From NCBI RefSeq assembly GCF_002878395.1, contig NC_061119.1, positions 11,729,226-11,793,225 of the forward strand: DNA of 64,000 nt, given 5' to 3'. The DNA is from Capsicum annuum (Eukaryota; Streptophyta; Magnoliopsida; Solanales; Solanaceae). Made by a program: the position numbers and the translations under genes. The stretch's first letter is position 1. The number at the start of each line of letters is the position of its first letter. This document shows, piece by piece, positions 21,696-34,866 of the stretch. Below the pieces are notes generated by a model, which made no database searches, was not told where the DNA came from, and was given only the letters and a program-made list of their open reading frames with translations.

Positions 21696-22267
21696 TGCTT
21701 ATTATGTTGTTTCGGGTACACAATCTGTATTATGTCAAAATAACTTCAACACAATTTCAAGATTAAATCAAGAACACTTATGAAGTTTTTTAACACCTTC
21801 AACCCAAGTTCAATATGAACTATCAAAGAAGTGTGTTATTTTATTTTACAGAAAAAAAAAAAGAAGCAAAATAGGCCAAGTCCTCCGAATTCACGGAGTG
21901 CCCTTAAGGAAATAATTCCCCTCAAGTACCCGAGGTTGCGGAATTTTCCTCCCAGGATAAAATGACTTCACAACCAGAATGTAGTGGCACCTCAAACTTT
22001 CTGGTTTTCTTCGAACTCACTCAACGGGGACGATCACACGGAGTTTTTAGAAGCAAGAGAAACGTTTTACTTATGCAGAAAAATTCATACTAAACATGTA
22101 GAAAAATACAGCTTTATATAGCCATGAAGTGCCCCTTCAGAAAGGAGGCAATGATTTATTCAGAAAGGTGTATCCTTTGGAACAATCATCCCTTTTCCGA
22201 AACAGTGTGTCTTTTCCTCGAAGGGTTGTGTCCCTTCATTTTTCATTCACACTAAATGAACCCAACA
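21696..22267 (-). mobile_element. Solo copia LTR (minus), related to the LTRs at 23394 and 29319
   Basis: Read on the minus strand it starts TGTTGGGTTCAT and shares several blocks with those LTRs: tggctatataaa, gtttagtatgaa, gtgagttcgaag, cattttatcctgggaggaaa, attccgcaacctcgggtac and gaattcgga.gacttgg. It ends near CCCGAAACAAC. At about 572 bp it is shorter than its relatives. No matching 5-bp duplication was found. Confidence 0.75.
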
Positions 22268-22513
22268 TATTATGCCTCTAAATGCTCAATGAGCAAAACA
22301 TAAAAGTACACTTTAGTTGGATACTCCGGAACCCCAAGAATCCTTAGTTAGAATGGGATTTCAACTCAACACATTTTGAGTGAGATTTTGAGAAGAATTG
22401 CTCTTTGGAGAGCACAGTACGATGAAAGTTGTAAGCTGTGTTCGGGGGGAGTTATAGTCTATGCTGGCCTCGATGGTAGAATCGGTCGGGGAACCCGAGA
22501 GGCGGTGGTTTAC
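22268..22513. other. Spacer between solo LTR and SYP81 fragment
   Basis: No exon or repeat recognised. The expected next SYP81 exon is not here. Confidence 0.4.
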
Positions 22514-22990
22514 CTTGTTGCAAAATATGAGTAGACATAAGATGGTTCAAAGCAGATACCTGCGCCCTCTTTGTTTCTGTTTCTTGAACAGAATCCAGTA
22601 GACTATTCAGCTCTACCTGCATTACGCGAGTAATCATAGCAGGTAAGAGTATAGGAACATAGTAGATTTGACTTTAGCTTTCACACGAAAGAAGTAAATC
22701 CTCTATATCAGAAAACATTCCACTTACCTGGAGGGCTTGTGTTTCATTGTGCAAAAGTTGTTCTTGGAGTCTCACAGGTGTTGCTTGTGATACATCAGGG
22801 TCCGTGACCTCGGAGTCCCTTTTCATGTCAAAGTCCAAACTACTAAAGGCAGAGGTCTCTGCAGCATTTGATTTGGTAGTGTTCTTATGTTTCTTGATGT
22901 CACTCGGTTAACCACATCTTGAAAGTGTATTGCCCGCAACTGGTCAAACTGTGATGTGAATGAGTGAAGCTTTGCAGTTAAAACTAAAGC
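22514..22990 (-). pseudogene. SYP81-like: Gene fragment of syntaxin SYP81 (two exons)
   Basis: SYP81 is a plant ER SNARE of the Ufe1/syntaxin-18 class, used in Golgi-to-ER traffic. On the minus strand, exon 22728-22990 encodes ALVLTAKLHSFTSQFDQLRA and continues FQDVVNRVT. A frameshift follows, then ...RLQEQLLHNETQALQ and a GTAAGT donor. Exon 22514-22616 encodes VELNSLLDSVQETETK and SALNHLMSTHILQQ, followed by a GT donor. These correspond in order to the middle of SYP81 as I recall it. The N-terminal part, the SNARE end and the membrane anchor are absent. Introns are kept, so this is a genomic duplicate and not a retrocopy. It is bounded by the LTR at 22267 and the copia element at 23394. Confidence 0.75.
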
Positions 22991-23388
22991 CTGCAGTATG
23001 AAAACAAAGAAAGTATATGTTTATATGGTATGTATCAAGACTCAAAGAATGACAAGCACAACAATGCACCATTACTTGTACATACTACTAAAGGATATTC
23101 ACCAACCGCGGACCTCATGATAAACAAGAAGAAATAACCTTCTAAATGCCTAGGCACTCTAGTGATTTCAATTACTCGATCTCAGTTGCAGGAGCATGAC
23201 AATACGACTCAGTGATATGTTGTGCAGATTACGGAACAACTATATCCACTTTCCAAGAGATCAAAATTTAAAATAGTAACATGGAACTCTCCTAAAAGAA
23301 CCATCACGAAGACAACGATTGTGAAGTATTACCGCTAACAACAGAGGTCATATCAACAATTTCTCTTCAAACAGGCTTGAAGAGATGT
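22991..23388. other. Intronic or flanking remnant, nothing recognised
   Basis: I searched both strands for the preceding SYP81 exon and did not see it. Confidence 0.4.
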
Positions 23389-23393
23389 AAGGA

Positions 23394-24471
23394 TGTTGGG
23401 TTCATAGTATATGAAAGAAGTGTGAATGGAAAAATGGAGAATAAAATGGTGGAGGGAAAGGAGACACTAAAATGGAAAGTGTACTCCCAAATTAAAAAGT
23501 TTACTCTTTCTCCCACATTGGTGGAAGAAGAGAGCTTGAAAGTGTTTATAATCAAGAACACTTACTCCATATGGCAAGTGAGCCAAGAAATAATAGATGC
23601 CTTGTGTCATCACTTGGCTTTGGCTTCAACTTTTTGGATTTGGCAAATGATCGATCGATGAGATCTATTTTTTTGGACAAACTTTATTTGAATTCCGAAG
23701 AATGCCAAGAAAAAATGTAGTAAAATTTTTTTTTGCAGTTTCGGACCTCCATTTATATATACATGCAGTAACAGTTGCACTGTTTCAAGTGAACTGATGC
23801 ATTGTTTTCGAACTAGTGCTTTAGAAATGATACATTGTTCTAAACTGAGGCTACAGAAGGTTGCAATGGTTCGAAATGATGCTTCAGAAGGAAGTAATCC
23901 TTCAATGAAGTGACACACTGATTCATGAAATGAGATGACTGTTCAGAAAAAGATACAATCTTTAATGAACAGACATGAATTTACAGCAAAGGTGTAACCT
24001 TTGGAGTGAACCATTGCCTCTTTTCAGCAAAGGCATGTTGTGGCTATATAAACTTGGTTTCTTCCACAAGTTTAGTATGAAATTTTAAGATTAAAAACTC
24101 TCTTTTTGTCTCAAAAATATTCTGCGTGATCACTCAAAATGTTCTGTGAGTTCGAAGATATTCCAACCGTTTAAGGTACCGCTACTATTGGTCTGTTAGT
24201 CATTTTATCCTAGGAGGAAAAATTCCACAACCTCGGGTACAGTGAGGGGGATTATTTCCTTAAGAAAAATCCATGAATTCGGACGACTTGGCTATTTTCT
24301 GTTTCATCTTAATTTCTGCAAAATAAAGTACACTTCTTGGAAAGGTCATTTTGATCTTGTGTTGAGGATATTTGATATACTTCATTGTGTTCTTGTTTAT
24401 ACTTGAACTCAAGTTGAAGTTGGTGTTGTAATATACAGATTCTGTGTACCCGAAGTACAAACAAAATAACA
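23394..24471 (+). repeat. 5' LTR of the copia element
   Basis: TGTTGGG...AATAACA. It contains tggctatataaac (TATA-like, near 24043) and the block cattttatcctaggaggaaa shared with the minus-strand solo LTR. Confidence 0.9.
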
Positions 24472-24739
24472 ATCTTAAGGAAATAATTACTATTACAGAA
24501 TCTGTATTGATTGTTTTTGGAGATTAAAGTTTTAACTTTCTACTCTGCCTGAACTTAACTAGTGATTTGAAATCATAAAAACTTCGTCACAAGTTAAAGA
24601 TCATTCGATTGACAATTGAAAGTCATAAAAACTTCATTGTTAACTAGAAACAAGAAGAAGAAAAAAATTAAAGTTGCTTAATTTTTATAAGTAGTATTCT
24701 GAAAATACTGAGTATTTTTTGTCTTGTGGTGATAGAAAA

Positions 24740-27700
24740 ATGGCAATTGAAAGTCAAATGATGGATGCGACAACGTCTGTGGGGGCAACTAATATTGTCA
24801 CATCAAGTCCCACAAATGCTCCGCCAACAATGGCACCGGCGGAGAAGCCCGAAAAATTTTCGGGCATTGACTTCAAGCGGTGGCAGCAAAAGATGTTCTT
24901 TTATCTCACCACTTTATGTCTGCAACGGTTCACTAGCGAAGACACTCCTGAGGTACCCGAGGAAACCTCGGACAAAGACCGTTTCGTTATTGTAGAAGCT
25001 TGGAAACATTCGTACTTTCTTTGCACGAATTATATTCTGAGTGGTCTCCAAGACGACCTCTACAATGTTTATAGTGGAACTAAGACATCAAAAAAACTGT
25101 GGAGGGCACTTGAATGAAAATATAAGACGGAGGATGCGGGAATTAAGAAATTCCTTGTTGCACGGTTCCTGGACTTCAAAATGATAGATAGCAAATCTGT
25201 TGTCTCTCAAGTACAGGAGTTGCAAGTCATCATACATGATCTCCTAACAGAAGGTATATCTTTGAAAAATACCTTAGTTGAACAAATTAAAAATGTTCTT
25301 AATACTCACATAAACTGTTTTGTAGGTTTAATTGTGAATTATACTTTTCAAGTAGCAGCGATAGTTGAGAAGCTACCACCTTTGTGGAAGGAATTCAAAA
25401 ACTACTTAAAGCATAAACGCAAGGAGATGACTGTTGAAGATCTTATTGTCCAACTTCGTATTGAATAGGATAATAAAGCTACCAAAAGAAGGTCAAAAGG
25501 GAATTCTACAATTAATGGAGCACATATTGTAGAAGATAACCAAAACAATTCCAAGAAAAGGAAGAAAGCTGAACAAGGAAGCAATCAATCCAAGAAAGAG
25601 TTCAAGGGAAAATGCTTCAACTGTGACAAGATTAGCCACAAGTCCACAGATTATCGTGCCCCAAAGAAAGGCAAGAAGAAGGATCAAGCAAATATGATTG
25701 AATCCAACAAAGATGCGATAATCTGTGTTCTATGTTCTCAGAATGCAACTTAACGGGGAATCCTCGCGAATGGTGGATGGATTCTGGTGCCACCCGCCAT
25801 GTATGTGCCAACAAGGAGTTTTTTTCGTCATTTGCTCCTGCTCAAGCAGAAGAAATGATCTACGTGGCCAACTCCGCTACTGCTAAGGTGGAGGGAACAA
25901 GAAAAATTTGCTTAAAGATGACTTCCGGCAAGGTCTTGACACTGAACAATGTGTTATATGTTCCGAAGTTACGTAGGAACTTAATTTCTATTTCACTCCT
26001 AGATAAGAACGGACTCAAATGTTTAACCGTTTCTCAAAAAAATTTAATTAGCAAAGGAGAAATGTATCTAGGAAAAGGCTATCTGACCGAAGGCCTTTAT
26101 AAGATGAATGTAATGACTGTTGAAATAAATAAAAGTTTGAATTCTTGTTATTTGCTTGAGTCTTATGATTTATGGCATGAACTTTTAGGCCATGTTAATT
26201 ATAAAAAATTACGAAAACTGATTAACTTAGAAGTTTTGCCAAACTTCGAGTGCAATAAATCGAAGTGTCAAACGTGTGTGGAATCGAAGTACGCAAAACA
26301 TCCTTATAAGCCGTTAAAAGGAATTTCAATCCCTTAGACTTAATACACACTGACATTTGTGATATGAAGTCAACACCATCACGTGGTGGGAAAAATCATT
26401 TCATAACTTTTACTGATGATTGCACTAGATATTGTTATGTCTACTTGCTAAATAGTAAGGATGAAGCAATAGATGCGTTTAGGAAATATAAAACTGAAGT
26501 TGAAAATTAGTTAGACAAAAAGAGTAAAATGATAAAAAGTGATAGGGGCGGAGAATATGAATCTCCCTTTGCGGAAATATGTGTAGAGAATGGAATAATC
26601 CATCAAACTACAGCCCCATATTCACCTTAATCTAATGGAATTACGGAAAGGAAAAACCGAACTTTGAAGGAAATGATGAATGTCTTACTTATAAGTTTTG
26701 GCTTACCACAACACTTATGGGGGGAGGCTATCCTTACGGCCAATCGTATACTCAACAGAGTTCCCTATCGTAAGACACAATCAATTCCTTACAAAAAATA
26801 GAAAGAAAGGAAACCCAACTTGAAATATTTCAAAGTGCGGGGGTGTCTAGTGAAGGTTTAAGTTCCTATACCTAAAGGGTTAAGATAGGATCTAAAACGG
26901 TGGACTGTGTGTTTATAGGATATGCTAAAAGTAGTAAGGCATGTCGATTTTTGGTTCATAAATCCGAACATCCGAATATTAATGAAAACACGGTAATTGA
27001 ATCAGACAATGCTGAATTCTTTGAAAACATTTATCCGTATAAAACTAGACATGAACGGTCTAGTGGGGGGTCTAAACGACCTCGTGATGAACCAATTGAG
27101 AATGAACATAATGAAGAAAATCCAAGATGTAGTACACGTCAAAAAACGTCTACATCATTTGGATCAGATTTTGTAATATTTCTCTTAGAAAATGAGCCTC
27201 AAATATTTAAGGAAGCGATGGTATCTTCAGATTCATCCTTTTGGAAAGAGGCAGTCAATAGTGAGATAGATTCAATATTAAGCAACCATACATGGAAATT
27301 GGTTGACCTTCCTCTCGAAAATAAACCGTTAGGTTCTAAATGGATCTTCAAAAGGAAAATGAAGGCGGATGGTACTATTGACAAATACAAGGCAAAACTT
27401 GTAGTAAAAGGCTTCGAACAGAAGGAAGGCCTTGATTACTTTGATACATACTCGCCAGTAATAAGGATAACCTCTATTCGAATGTTAATTGCCTTGGCGG
27501 CGGTATATGATATTCAAATCCATCAAATGGATGTGAATACCGCATTCCTAAATGGAGATTTGGAGGAAGAAATATACATGGAACAATCTGAGGGTTTTGT
27601 GGTTTCAGAAAAATAAAATAAGGTGTTTAAACTTGTTAAGTCACTTTATGGACTAAAACAAGCACCTAAGCAATGGCATGCAAAGTTTGACCAAACCATG

Positions 27701-28722
27701 TTGGCAAATAGATTCCAGATAAATAAATGTGACAAATGTGTATATATTAAAGACACACCAAATAACTAAGTCATTATTTGTTTGTATGTGGATGATATGT
27801 TGATCATCAGTAGAGATATTTGTGACATAGATGCAACCAAACGAATGATCGAGAGAAAGTTTGATATGAAATACCTTGGAGTTGCAGATGTGATCTTAGG
27901 TATAAGAATCCATCAAACTCCACAAAGGTTAGCATTGTCACAGTCTAATTATATCAAAAAAGTACTTGACAAGTTCAAGGCTATGGAATTCGATATTGCC
28001 AAGACTCCATTGGATGTGAACTTTTCACTTCGAAAGAATGAAGGTGAACGTGACTCACAATTGGAGTACGTAAGAGTATTGGGATGTTTAATGTATATAA
28101 TGAACTGTACACGACCATACATAGTATGTGCAATTAGTAAATTGAGTCGGTACACGAGTAATCCCAACAAAACTCATTGGATGGCAATGAAAAGATTTTT
28201 TGGGTATCTTAAATACACTCGAAACTATGCTTTGCATTATAATAAATATCCCGCGGCACTTGAAGGATATAGTGATGCAAATTGAATCATCAGATCGAAC
28301 GAAGTAAAATCCACAAGTGGATATGTATTTACTATCGGTGGAGGAGAAGTTTCTTGGAAATCATCCAAACAGACTTGTATCACTCGCTCTACAATGGAAT
28401 CTGAATTTATCGCATTAGATAAAGCCGGTGAAAAAATAGAATGGCTCTGGAATTTCTTGGAAGATATTCTGTATTGGCCCAAGCCAGTGGCACCAGTATT
28501 TATACACTGTGATAGCCAAGCGGCAATAGGTAGGGCAGGGAGCATGATGTACAACGATAAATCTCGTCACATATGACGGAGACATAATACTGTTAGGGAA
28601 CTTCTGTCTAGTGGAATTATCACTATCGACTATGTAAAGTCAAAGGATAATGTGTTGGATCCACTTACAAAAGGCCTATATAGAGAAGGAGTGGAAAGAA
28701 CATGCAATGGGTTTAAGGCCTA
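24740..28722 (+). pseudogene. Broken gag-pol of the copia element
   Basis: Gag starts at 24740 (MAIESQMMDATTS) and has several stops, the first at 25115. A 72-base insert with GT..AG ends lies at 25254-25325. The zinc knuckle near 25616 (CFNCDKISHKSTDYR) has lost its last cysteine. The protease motif DSGAT is near 25782. GAG-pre-integrase (LWHELLGHVN, CQTCVESK) is at about 26170-26300, and the integrase core is at about 26340-26720 with stops. RT runs from 27290, with YVDDM near 27785, and RNase H follows to about 28722 (CDSQAA). At least eight stops or shifts make it non-functional. Described as found; no repaired form is implied. Confidence 0.9.
25254..25325 (+). other. Candidate 72-bp intron in copia gag
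   Basis: It begins GTATATCTTTG and ends TTTTGTAG. Removal would join ...HDLLTEG to [11 protein letters not shown], the order expected in this gag family. It is 24 codons long without a stop, so it can also be read through. Splicing is inferred. Confidence 0.5.
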
Positions 28723-29318
28723 GGACGAGTCAGCATGGCGGTAACTCTACCTAGCAGACTGGAGATCCTAAGAGCTAGGTTCAAGGAGATCAAACAAAGT
28801 TGTGTCTGACAGGTTCAACATTGTCAATTACCCAACTCATTCTCATGATGTAGACAATGTATAGTAAACTAGGATAAGACTTAAGGCGAAAAGTCTTTTA
28901 ATGATTATCTAAATTTGGCAAATTTGACAAAATAGTTTAATCTACAGGATTGAATATTTAGAAATCACCTATGCGAGGGTGAAGTGGAAGCCGCTTCAAA
29001 GAGATTGTTATTAAAGGCCTATTCTCTAAGCTCTCATGAAACTAGGACGTGTTCATGGCTGAAAAAAATAAAACCATGAGAACCATAAACGTTAAAAGGC
29101 TGGTTGTGTGACATGTATTATCCAGGTGTACATTAAAGCTTAACGGTTCAAAGATATCAAATCTACCAATTGACCGAGTGCATCCGATGCATGTCCACTA
29201 TGGAAAGTTCAAAGGGAAACCCACTTATCCAGATGCAATCAATCTTTGCCTGATGATCACATACTTGTCCGTAATTTTATTTTACGAAAAATAGCCATTC
29301 CTCATTCATGTGGGGGAT

Positions 29319-30366
29319 TGTTGGGTTCATAGTATATAAAATAAGTGTGAATGGAAAAACGGAGAATAAAATGGTGGAGAGGAAGGAGACACTAAAATGG
29401 AAAGTGTACTCCCAAATTAGAAAGTTTACTCTTTCTCCCACATTGGTGGAAGAAGAAAACTTGAAAGTGTTTATAATCAAGAACACTTACTCCACATGGC
29501 AAGTGAGGCAAGAAATAATAGATGCCTCGAGCCGTCTTCGTCGTCGCTCGCTCGGCTCGGCTTTGGCTTTTTGGATTTGGCAAATGATCAATGAGATCTA
29601 TCTTTTTGGACAAACTTTATTTTAATTTTGAAGAATTCCAAGAAAAAATGCAGTAAAATTTTTTCTGTTGTTTCGGACCTCCATTTATATATACATGCAG
29701 TAACAGTTGCACTGTTTCAAGTGAACTGATACATTGTTTTCAAACTAGTGCTTCAGAAATGATACATTGTTCTGAACTGAGGCTAAAGAAGGTTGCAATG
29801 GTTCAAAATAATGCTTCAGAAGGATGTAATCCTTCAATGAAGTGACACACTAATTCATGAAATGAGATGACTATTCAGGAAAAGATGCAATCTTTGATGA
29901 ATAGACATGAACTTACAACAAAGGTGTAAATTTTGGAGTGAACCATTGTCTCTTTTCAAAAGAGGCATGTTGTGGCTATATAAAACTGGTTTCTTCCACA
30001 GGTTTAGTATGAAATTTTAAGATTAAAAACTCTCTTCTTGTCTAAAAATATTCTGTGTGATCACTCAAAACGTTCTGTGAGTTCGAAGATATTCCAACCG
30101 TTTGAGGTACCGCTACTATTGGTCTGTTAGCCATTTTATCCTGGGAGGAAAAATTCCAGAAAAATCAATGAATTCGGACGACTTGGCTATTTTCTATTTC
30201 ATCTTAATTTCTGCAAAATAAAATACACCTCTTGAAAATGTCATTTTGATCTTGTGTTGAGGGTATTTGATATACTTCATTATGTTCTTTTTTATACTTG
30301 AACTCAAGTTAAAGTTGGTGTTGTAATATACAGATTCTGTGTACCTGAAGAACAAACAAAATAACA
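29319..30366 (+). repeat. 3' LTR of the copia element
   Basis: Matches 23394-24471 with scattered changes. A short GC-rich block (gccgtcttcgtcgtcgctcg, near 29531) replaces a diverged piece, and about 24 bp (the cctcgggtac part) is missing near 30157. Confidence 0.9.
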
Positions 30367-30371
30367 AAGGG

Positions 30372-30811
30372 TTACCCACTAGCTTAGAGACCAGGTCCCT
30401 AACCAACGTATAAACTTATAAACAAGAATAAATAGAAGGTACAATGTAAGAGAAACAAAACACAATATATTTACGTAGAAGCCTACTTACTCAAGGGAGT
30501 AAAACCACGAGCTACCTTGTAGGATTTTCAACCACTTCACTATCTTCAAACAACTTGAATACAAACTCCGTAGTTTGAAGGATTAAACTCTTAATCCTAT
30601 ATCACTTGCAATAACTCTATTACAAGACTCCACCTCAATAACTCTATTACTAACAACTGAAACAACTAACTTTAGCTGATTCAACTACCGAATAACTATA
30701 GCCTTAACTGTCAACTAACTCTAGCTGACTCAAACATTAAGATAAGAACAAACAATGAAAAGATCTACAATATCTTAACAAGATAAGTAGGTTGAGCGTA
30801 GACATAACAAG
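30372..30811 (-). mobile_element. Minus-strand copia-type LTR piece, part 1
   Basis: Its complement contains gtggttttactcccttgagt and aggcttctacgtaaatata, characteristic of plant copia LTR 3' ends. The rest appears to continue at 40894 after the 10-kb element. The copia element at 23394-30366 seems to have inserted at its other edge. Exact boundaries not resolved. Confidence 0.5.
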
Positions 30812-33199
30812 TGTAGACACGTAACAAGTGAAGACACATAATTTTGTCCCTCCTTGAAAGCATTTTTACCGTTTACTCCGTCATACCGCATATTCTATTC
30901 GCGTGGTAATTTTTCCATAAGAAAAATAAAATAAATAATCACCTCATCATTTTATTTATTTTTAACTTTATCCCATTTAAGAAATTTTATCTTCTTTTAA
31001 ATATTTCAATAACCTCTCTAATTAAAAGAGGACACATCATCCCCCCAATACCCTCCTACCCTACCTACCCACGTGACCCACCCTCCTCACAATTCTTATC
31101 CATAAAGAAAAAAAGGATAAACATACACACTATAAAAAGGGGGACCTACATTGAAAAAAGGGATCACTGATTTTATCCCATCAACATATACCCTCAAAAT
31201 CATCTTATTCTTCTTCACTGACCTCACGCACAAACACACATATCTATCATCTTCTCCATAATTCACACACAAACACCCACTAGACACACACATGAATTGA
31301 GAGGGGAGATCAAGAGAAAATAATGAAAGAGAGGTAGAAGCGAGTGAGAGAGATCGAGAGCACTGTTCTGGTGACTAGTTTCTCACCAAAAAACTCAGAT
31401 AAACCCACCGAAAATGCCCTCTCTGCTGGTGAATACCCCCAATTTCACCCCTCCTAGCTTCGACTAAACCGCTCGACCAAAATCTAGTAGCGGCGGCCCC
31501 ATTTCAGTCATTGTTCTAGCAAAGTTTTAACAGAAAGATCAACTCCATCTCACCCGATTTCACTATTTTGATGAATAGTAGCAGCACTGGCGTAGGTATT
31601 GGTTTGGGATTTGGGTTCCGTTTGGTTTTAAAAGCTAAAGTGGGGAGTACTGCCCAAGAGCTTGCAATTTTGCTTGTTTTTAGATAAAGATCTAGTTAGA
31701 CTTTCCAGGTAAAACCTAAAAATGGCTGGAGAATTATTGCTAATCCTCAATCCTCATCCAATCCAACTCAAGCACCAACAAAGTTAAGACAGGCTATTGG
31801 CCTACTCGAGACATTGAATAGTGTCAATTAGCTCCTTTTCAAGCAGCAAGAGGGCTTTCTAACAAAGAGAACTCCTCTAGTCGAAAAGAAAGAATCACTC
31901 ACCTCACGAGGCTGGGTGGAATATAAGATTCAAATCAAATACAAACGTATTCTTGAAATAAAATTCCCAGGGTAGTAGTTAATCAATGAAGAAAAGGTAT
32001 AGAGGGAAAGAAAGATTTTTTCTCTTACCCGCTTAGCTAAGACTGAATTTTGCACCTTCTCGTTCATTACTCTTGATCAGTTCATCATGGTCAAATTTGG
32101 GTTACAATTTTCAATAACGAGTTGTGGGTTGTTGGTTGAGGTTTGAGTCGAGGTTATCGGACGCGGATTCTCCCAGTTTTAGTTAGATTAATACATTGAT
32201 TTTGAAAGTGTGATCTGAGGTCCAATTCTATCTCTTCTCACTTTTATTTCATTATAAGTGTTTGATTTGTGTGAAGCATAATATTATATGAGTGTTTCGG
32301 TGATTTTGATTCTTCGTTTGATTTTATTGACAATGATTGTGGATTGTTAAAATGGTGATCGTGAATTGTTGATTTGGGATCGGGATCAAAAATTGATGAA
32401 ATGAATATGAATTATTCCTGATTTATTGTTGTTGATTTATTTTGAGACAAATATTGATGTTAAATGTAATAGTATCATGTTTTAGGTCGAGTTGGGTAGG
32501 CAAATGCTATGTCAGTTAGGTAAATTTTAGGTGGTGTTTTGTTGAATGATTGAATGTGCGTGTGAATGTTTCTTTCTACTTTATCGTACAAGATTTGAAG
32601 ATGTATTCATTTGGCTGGGGAATGCCCCGAGGTATTTTTATTTATTCATCAGGAAATGCCCCGAAGTATTTTGTATCCGGAGGACGTCCGTGATGAAGGC
32701 CCAAGGCACTAGGTAAGAATTGGAGCATAGTTTAGGATTAGTGTAGGTTAGCGTAGGTTTACATTTCTGCATTTTTCTATTTTGGGACTGTATAATTGGG
32801 CTGTACACTATATTTTTGATTTATTTTGTTTTGTGTGTTTGACTGATTGTTTTACGTGTTTTGTGTGTTTTATACATTCATAGTGTCAAATTAAACGATA
32901 CGCTCCACCAAGCGACCGTGGTCGAACCATGGGATCGAGGGGTGTCTAACACCTTCCCCTCGGTCAACAGAATTCCTTAGCTGGAATCTCTGTTCGCCGA
33001 TCAGTTTTAGACTCAAAACCATTTTGAAAAAGGATTTCCAAAGGTGACTTGGCATACCTGATTTATGCCAAGTGGCGACTCTGAGTCTTGAATATAAAAG
33101 TCCTTTTTGAAACAAATTTTCATCTTTTGTCACTTTAATAATTAAAACCCTTTCGAAACTTAAAAATGAAATCTTTTTGGTAAAAAAAAGGGTGTGACA
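30812..33199 (+). repeat. 5' LTR of the Tat/Ogre-like element (2388 bp)
   Basis: TGTAGACACGTA...GGGTGTGACA. It has a TATA box TATAAAAA at 31131-31138 and a pyrimidine-rich leader. The U5 part contains gctccaccaagcgaccgtgg, shared with the 3' LTR. Confidence 0.85.
31131..31138 (+). promoter_or_regulatory. TATA box of the 5' LTR
   Basis: TATAAAAA followed by GGGGGACC. The matching region is deleted from the 3' LTR. Confidence 0.5.
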
Positions 33200-34866
33200 G
33201 CTCTAGCGACTCTGATGAGGATTTTTTAGAATTTGAGCTTATTTTTGGAATTGTATCGGCTTAGTTTAACATCATGGGTGTATAAACATTATTTTTGTTG
33301 TCGTTTGTGTTATTGTTTTTGAGTGCCTACGTGCTCTTTGTTTACAGTTTTTCTCTTATGTATTACTGCTTTATATCTGGCATCATGTGCATAACCCGAT
33401 TCAATTCTTTCTACAACAAGTTCTGTAGTACAAGCTGTGTACACGACCTATAGTTGAGTCACCTTTATTTTAGGAAGGGGAGTCGTTGGCTGGTATGGAG
33501 TAGGTGAAAAGCAAAGCAGCCACTATCGACCATACGCTCCCTCGGACAACCTTGCTAGTGAACTCCAGCATAGGTCAGCCTTTAGGTCATGTTTATGTGC
33601 ATCATATTGAGACCTAGGGGGCCCACTTGGTCCTTTGTAGGAGACTCACCTCTAAAGCATCTCTACGTGATAAATGTTGCATTTTTTAGGGTAATAAGGT
33701 GATTTGATAGACTGATTTGGGCAAAAGCATGTGTTAGAAGTAAAGTATGTAGGCAAGAAATTGTTGGAAAAAAAAAAAGGAAAAAAAGAGTGAAAAGAAA
33801 GATAGTTTCGTAGTTTTTTAGAGTTACTTTATGGCTTTTATTTTTTTCACAATTCAAAAATTCAAAAAGATTTTCTTACCTTTTTCATGCATTTATTCAA
33901 AAACAAAAAATCCTCAAAAAGATTTTTCCCTTTATCTCCTTTAGCATACATTCATAATTCAAAAGTTTCAAAAATATTTTTAGGAACTTTTTATAAAAGG
34001 AAAATTCAAAAAAAGATGGCAGAAGTTTTGTACATTTCACATAACGAAAATACCAAAAACATTTTCTCTTTTATAGTTGTTGGTGTCAGTCTTATGTGAA
34101 GTGTCAAACTAGAAACTCAAAAATATTTTATTGTTTTTCATCTTCTGTTTGTGGTCGCGTCTCTCAAGTCAGGGTTCAGTCGGTTATTTATTTCTTAATT
34201 TTCCTATCTGGCCGAACTACGCACCCCTGATTCTCCTCTCGAGAGAGTGAGATATGTAGGCAGCCTATTGTTGGTTCGGGGATCTTATTTGAAAAATTAA
34301 AAAAAAAAATATTTTCTTCACTCTTTATTAAAGTAGGTGTTTCATATACATCTTTAATAGAAAACTACAAAAAAGATTTTTCCTTTAATAGGTTCAAGTT
34401 TCATGTTCATATGAAATTCAAAATTGAAAACCCAAAAAGATTTTTCTTTGGTAATCATAGGTTTCATTTTGTATAGGGAGTTTAAACTTGAAAAATGCAA
34501 AAAAAATAAAATTCATCAATTCTTTTGACAATTTGTTATTTCCTTTTCTTTTTAAAGTTTCAAGAAAAAGAAAAAAGAAAGGGAAAAGAATTAATTGGCC
34601 ATTTTGGCAAGACTTTATGACCTACGCACACCTGATTCTCCTCTCTCGAGAGTGAGATACGTAGGCTCCCTTCTTGGATTTGGTGATCTTTTCAAAATAA
34701 AAAAAAAAGGAAAAAGATTTTTGAAAAAGTGTTGAACTCTGACACATTTGTTGTTTTTTGTTGAGTCAGTTTAAGATAGTTGGTTTGTGACATTCTGGAT
34801 GGTCCTCCACATCACACCAAATTCAAAGGTTTAGTTGTGACTAACAAAGATATAGAGAGCGACATC
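33200..34866 (+). other. 5' untranslated region of the Tat/Ogre-like element
   Basis: It opens with ctctagcgactctgatgagg, in the position of the primer-binding site. Two copies of the lineage-typical block (ctacgca..cctgattctcct / gagatacgtaggc) lie near 34211-34275 and 34620-34670. The rest is A/T-rich with no ORF. Confidence 0.55.

Larger units (their letters stand above)
23394..30366 (+). mobile_element. Ty1/copia retrotransposon, full length but decayed
   Basis: LTRs of 1078 bp (23394-24471) and 1048 bp (29319-30366) both begin TGTTGGGTTCATAGTATA and end ACAAACAAAATAACA. The flanks AAGGA (23389-23393) and AAGGG (30367-30371) form a 4/5 target duplication. A polypurine run (gtgggggat) precedes the 3' LTR. 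Gene order is gag, protease, integrase, RT, RNase H, as in Ty1/copia. No standard iMet primer-binding site was recognised after the 5' LTR. The LTRs differ at several per cent of sites by eye, so the insertion is not recent. Confidence 0.92.
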
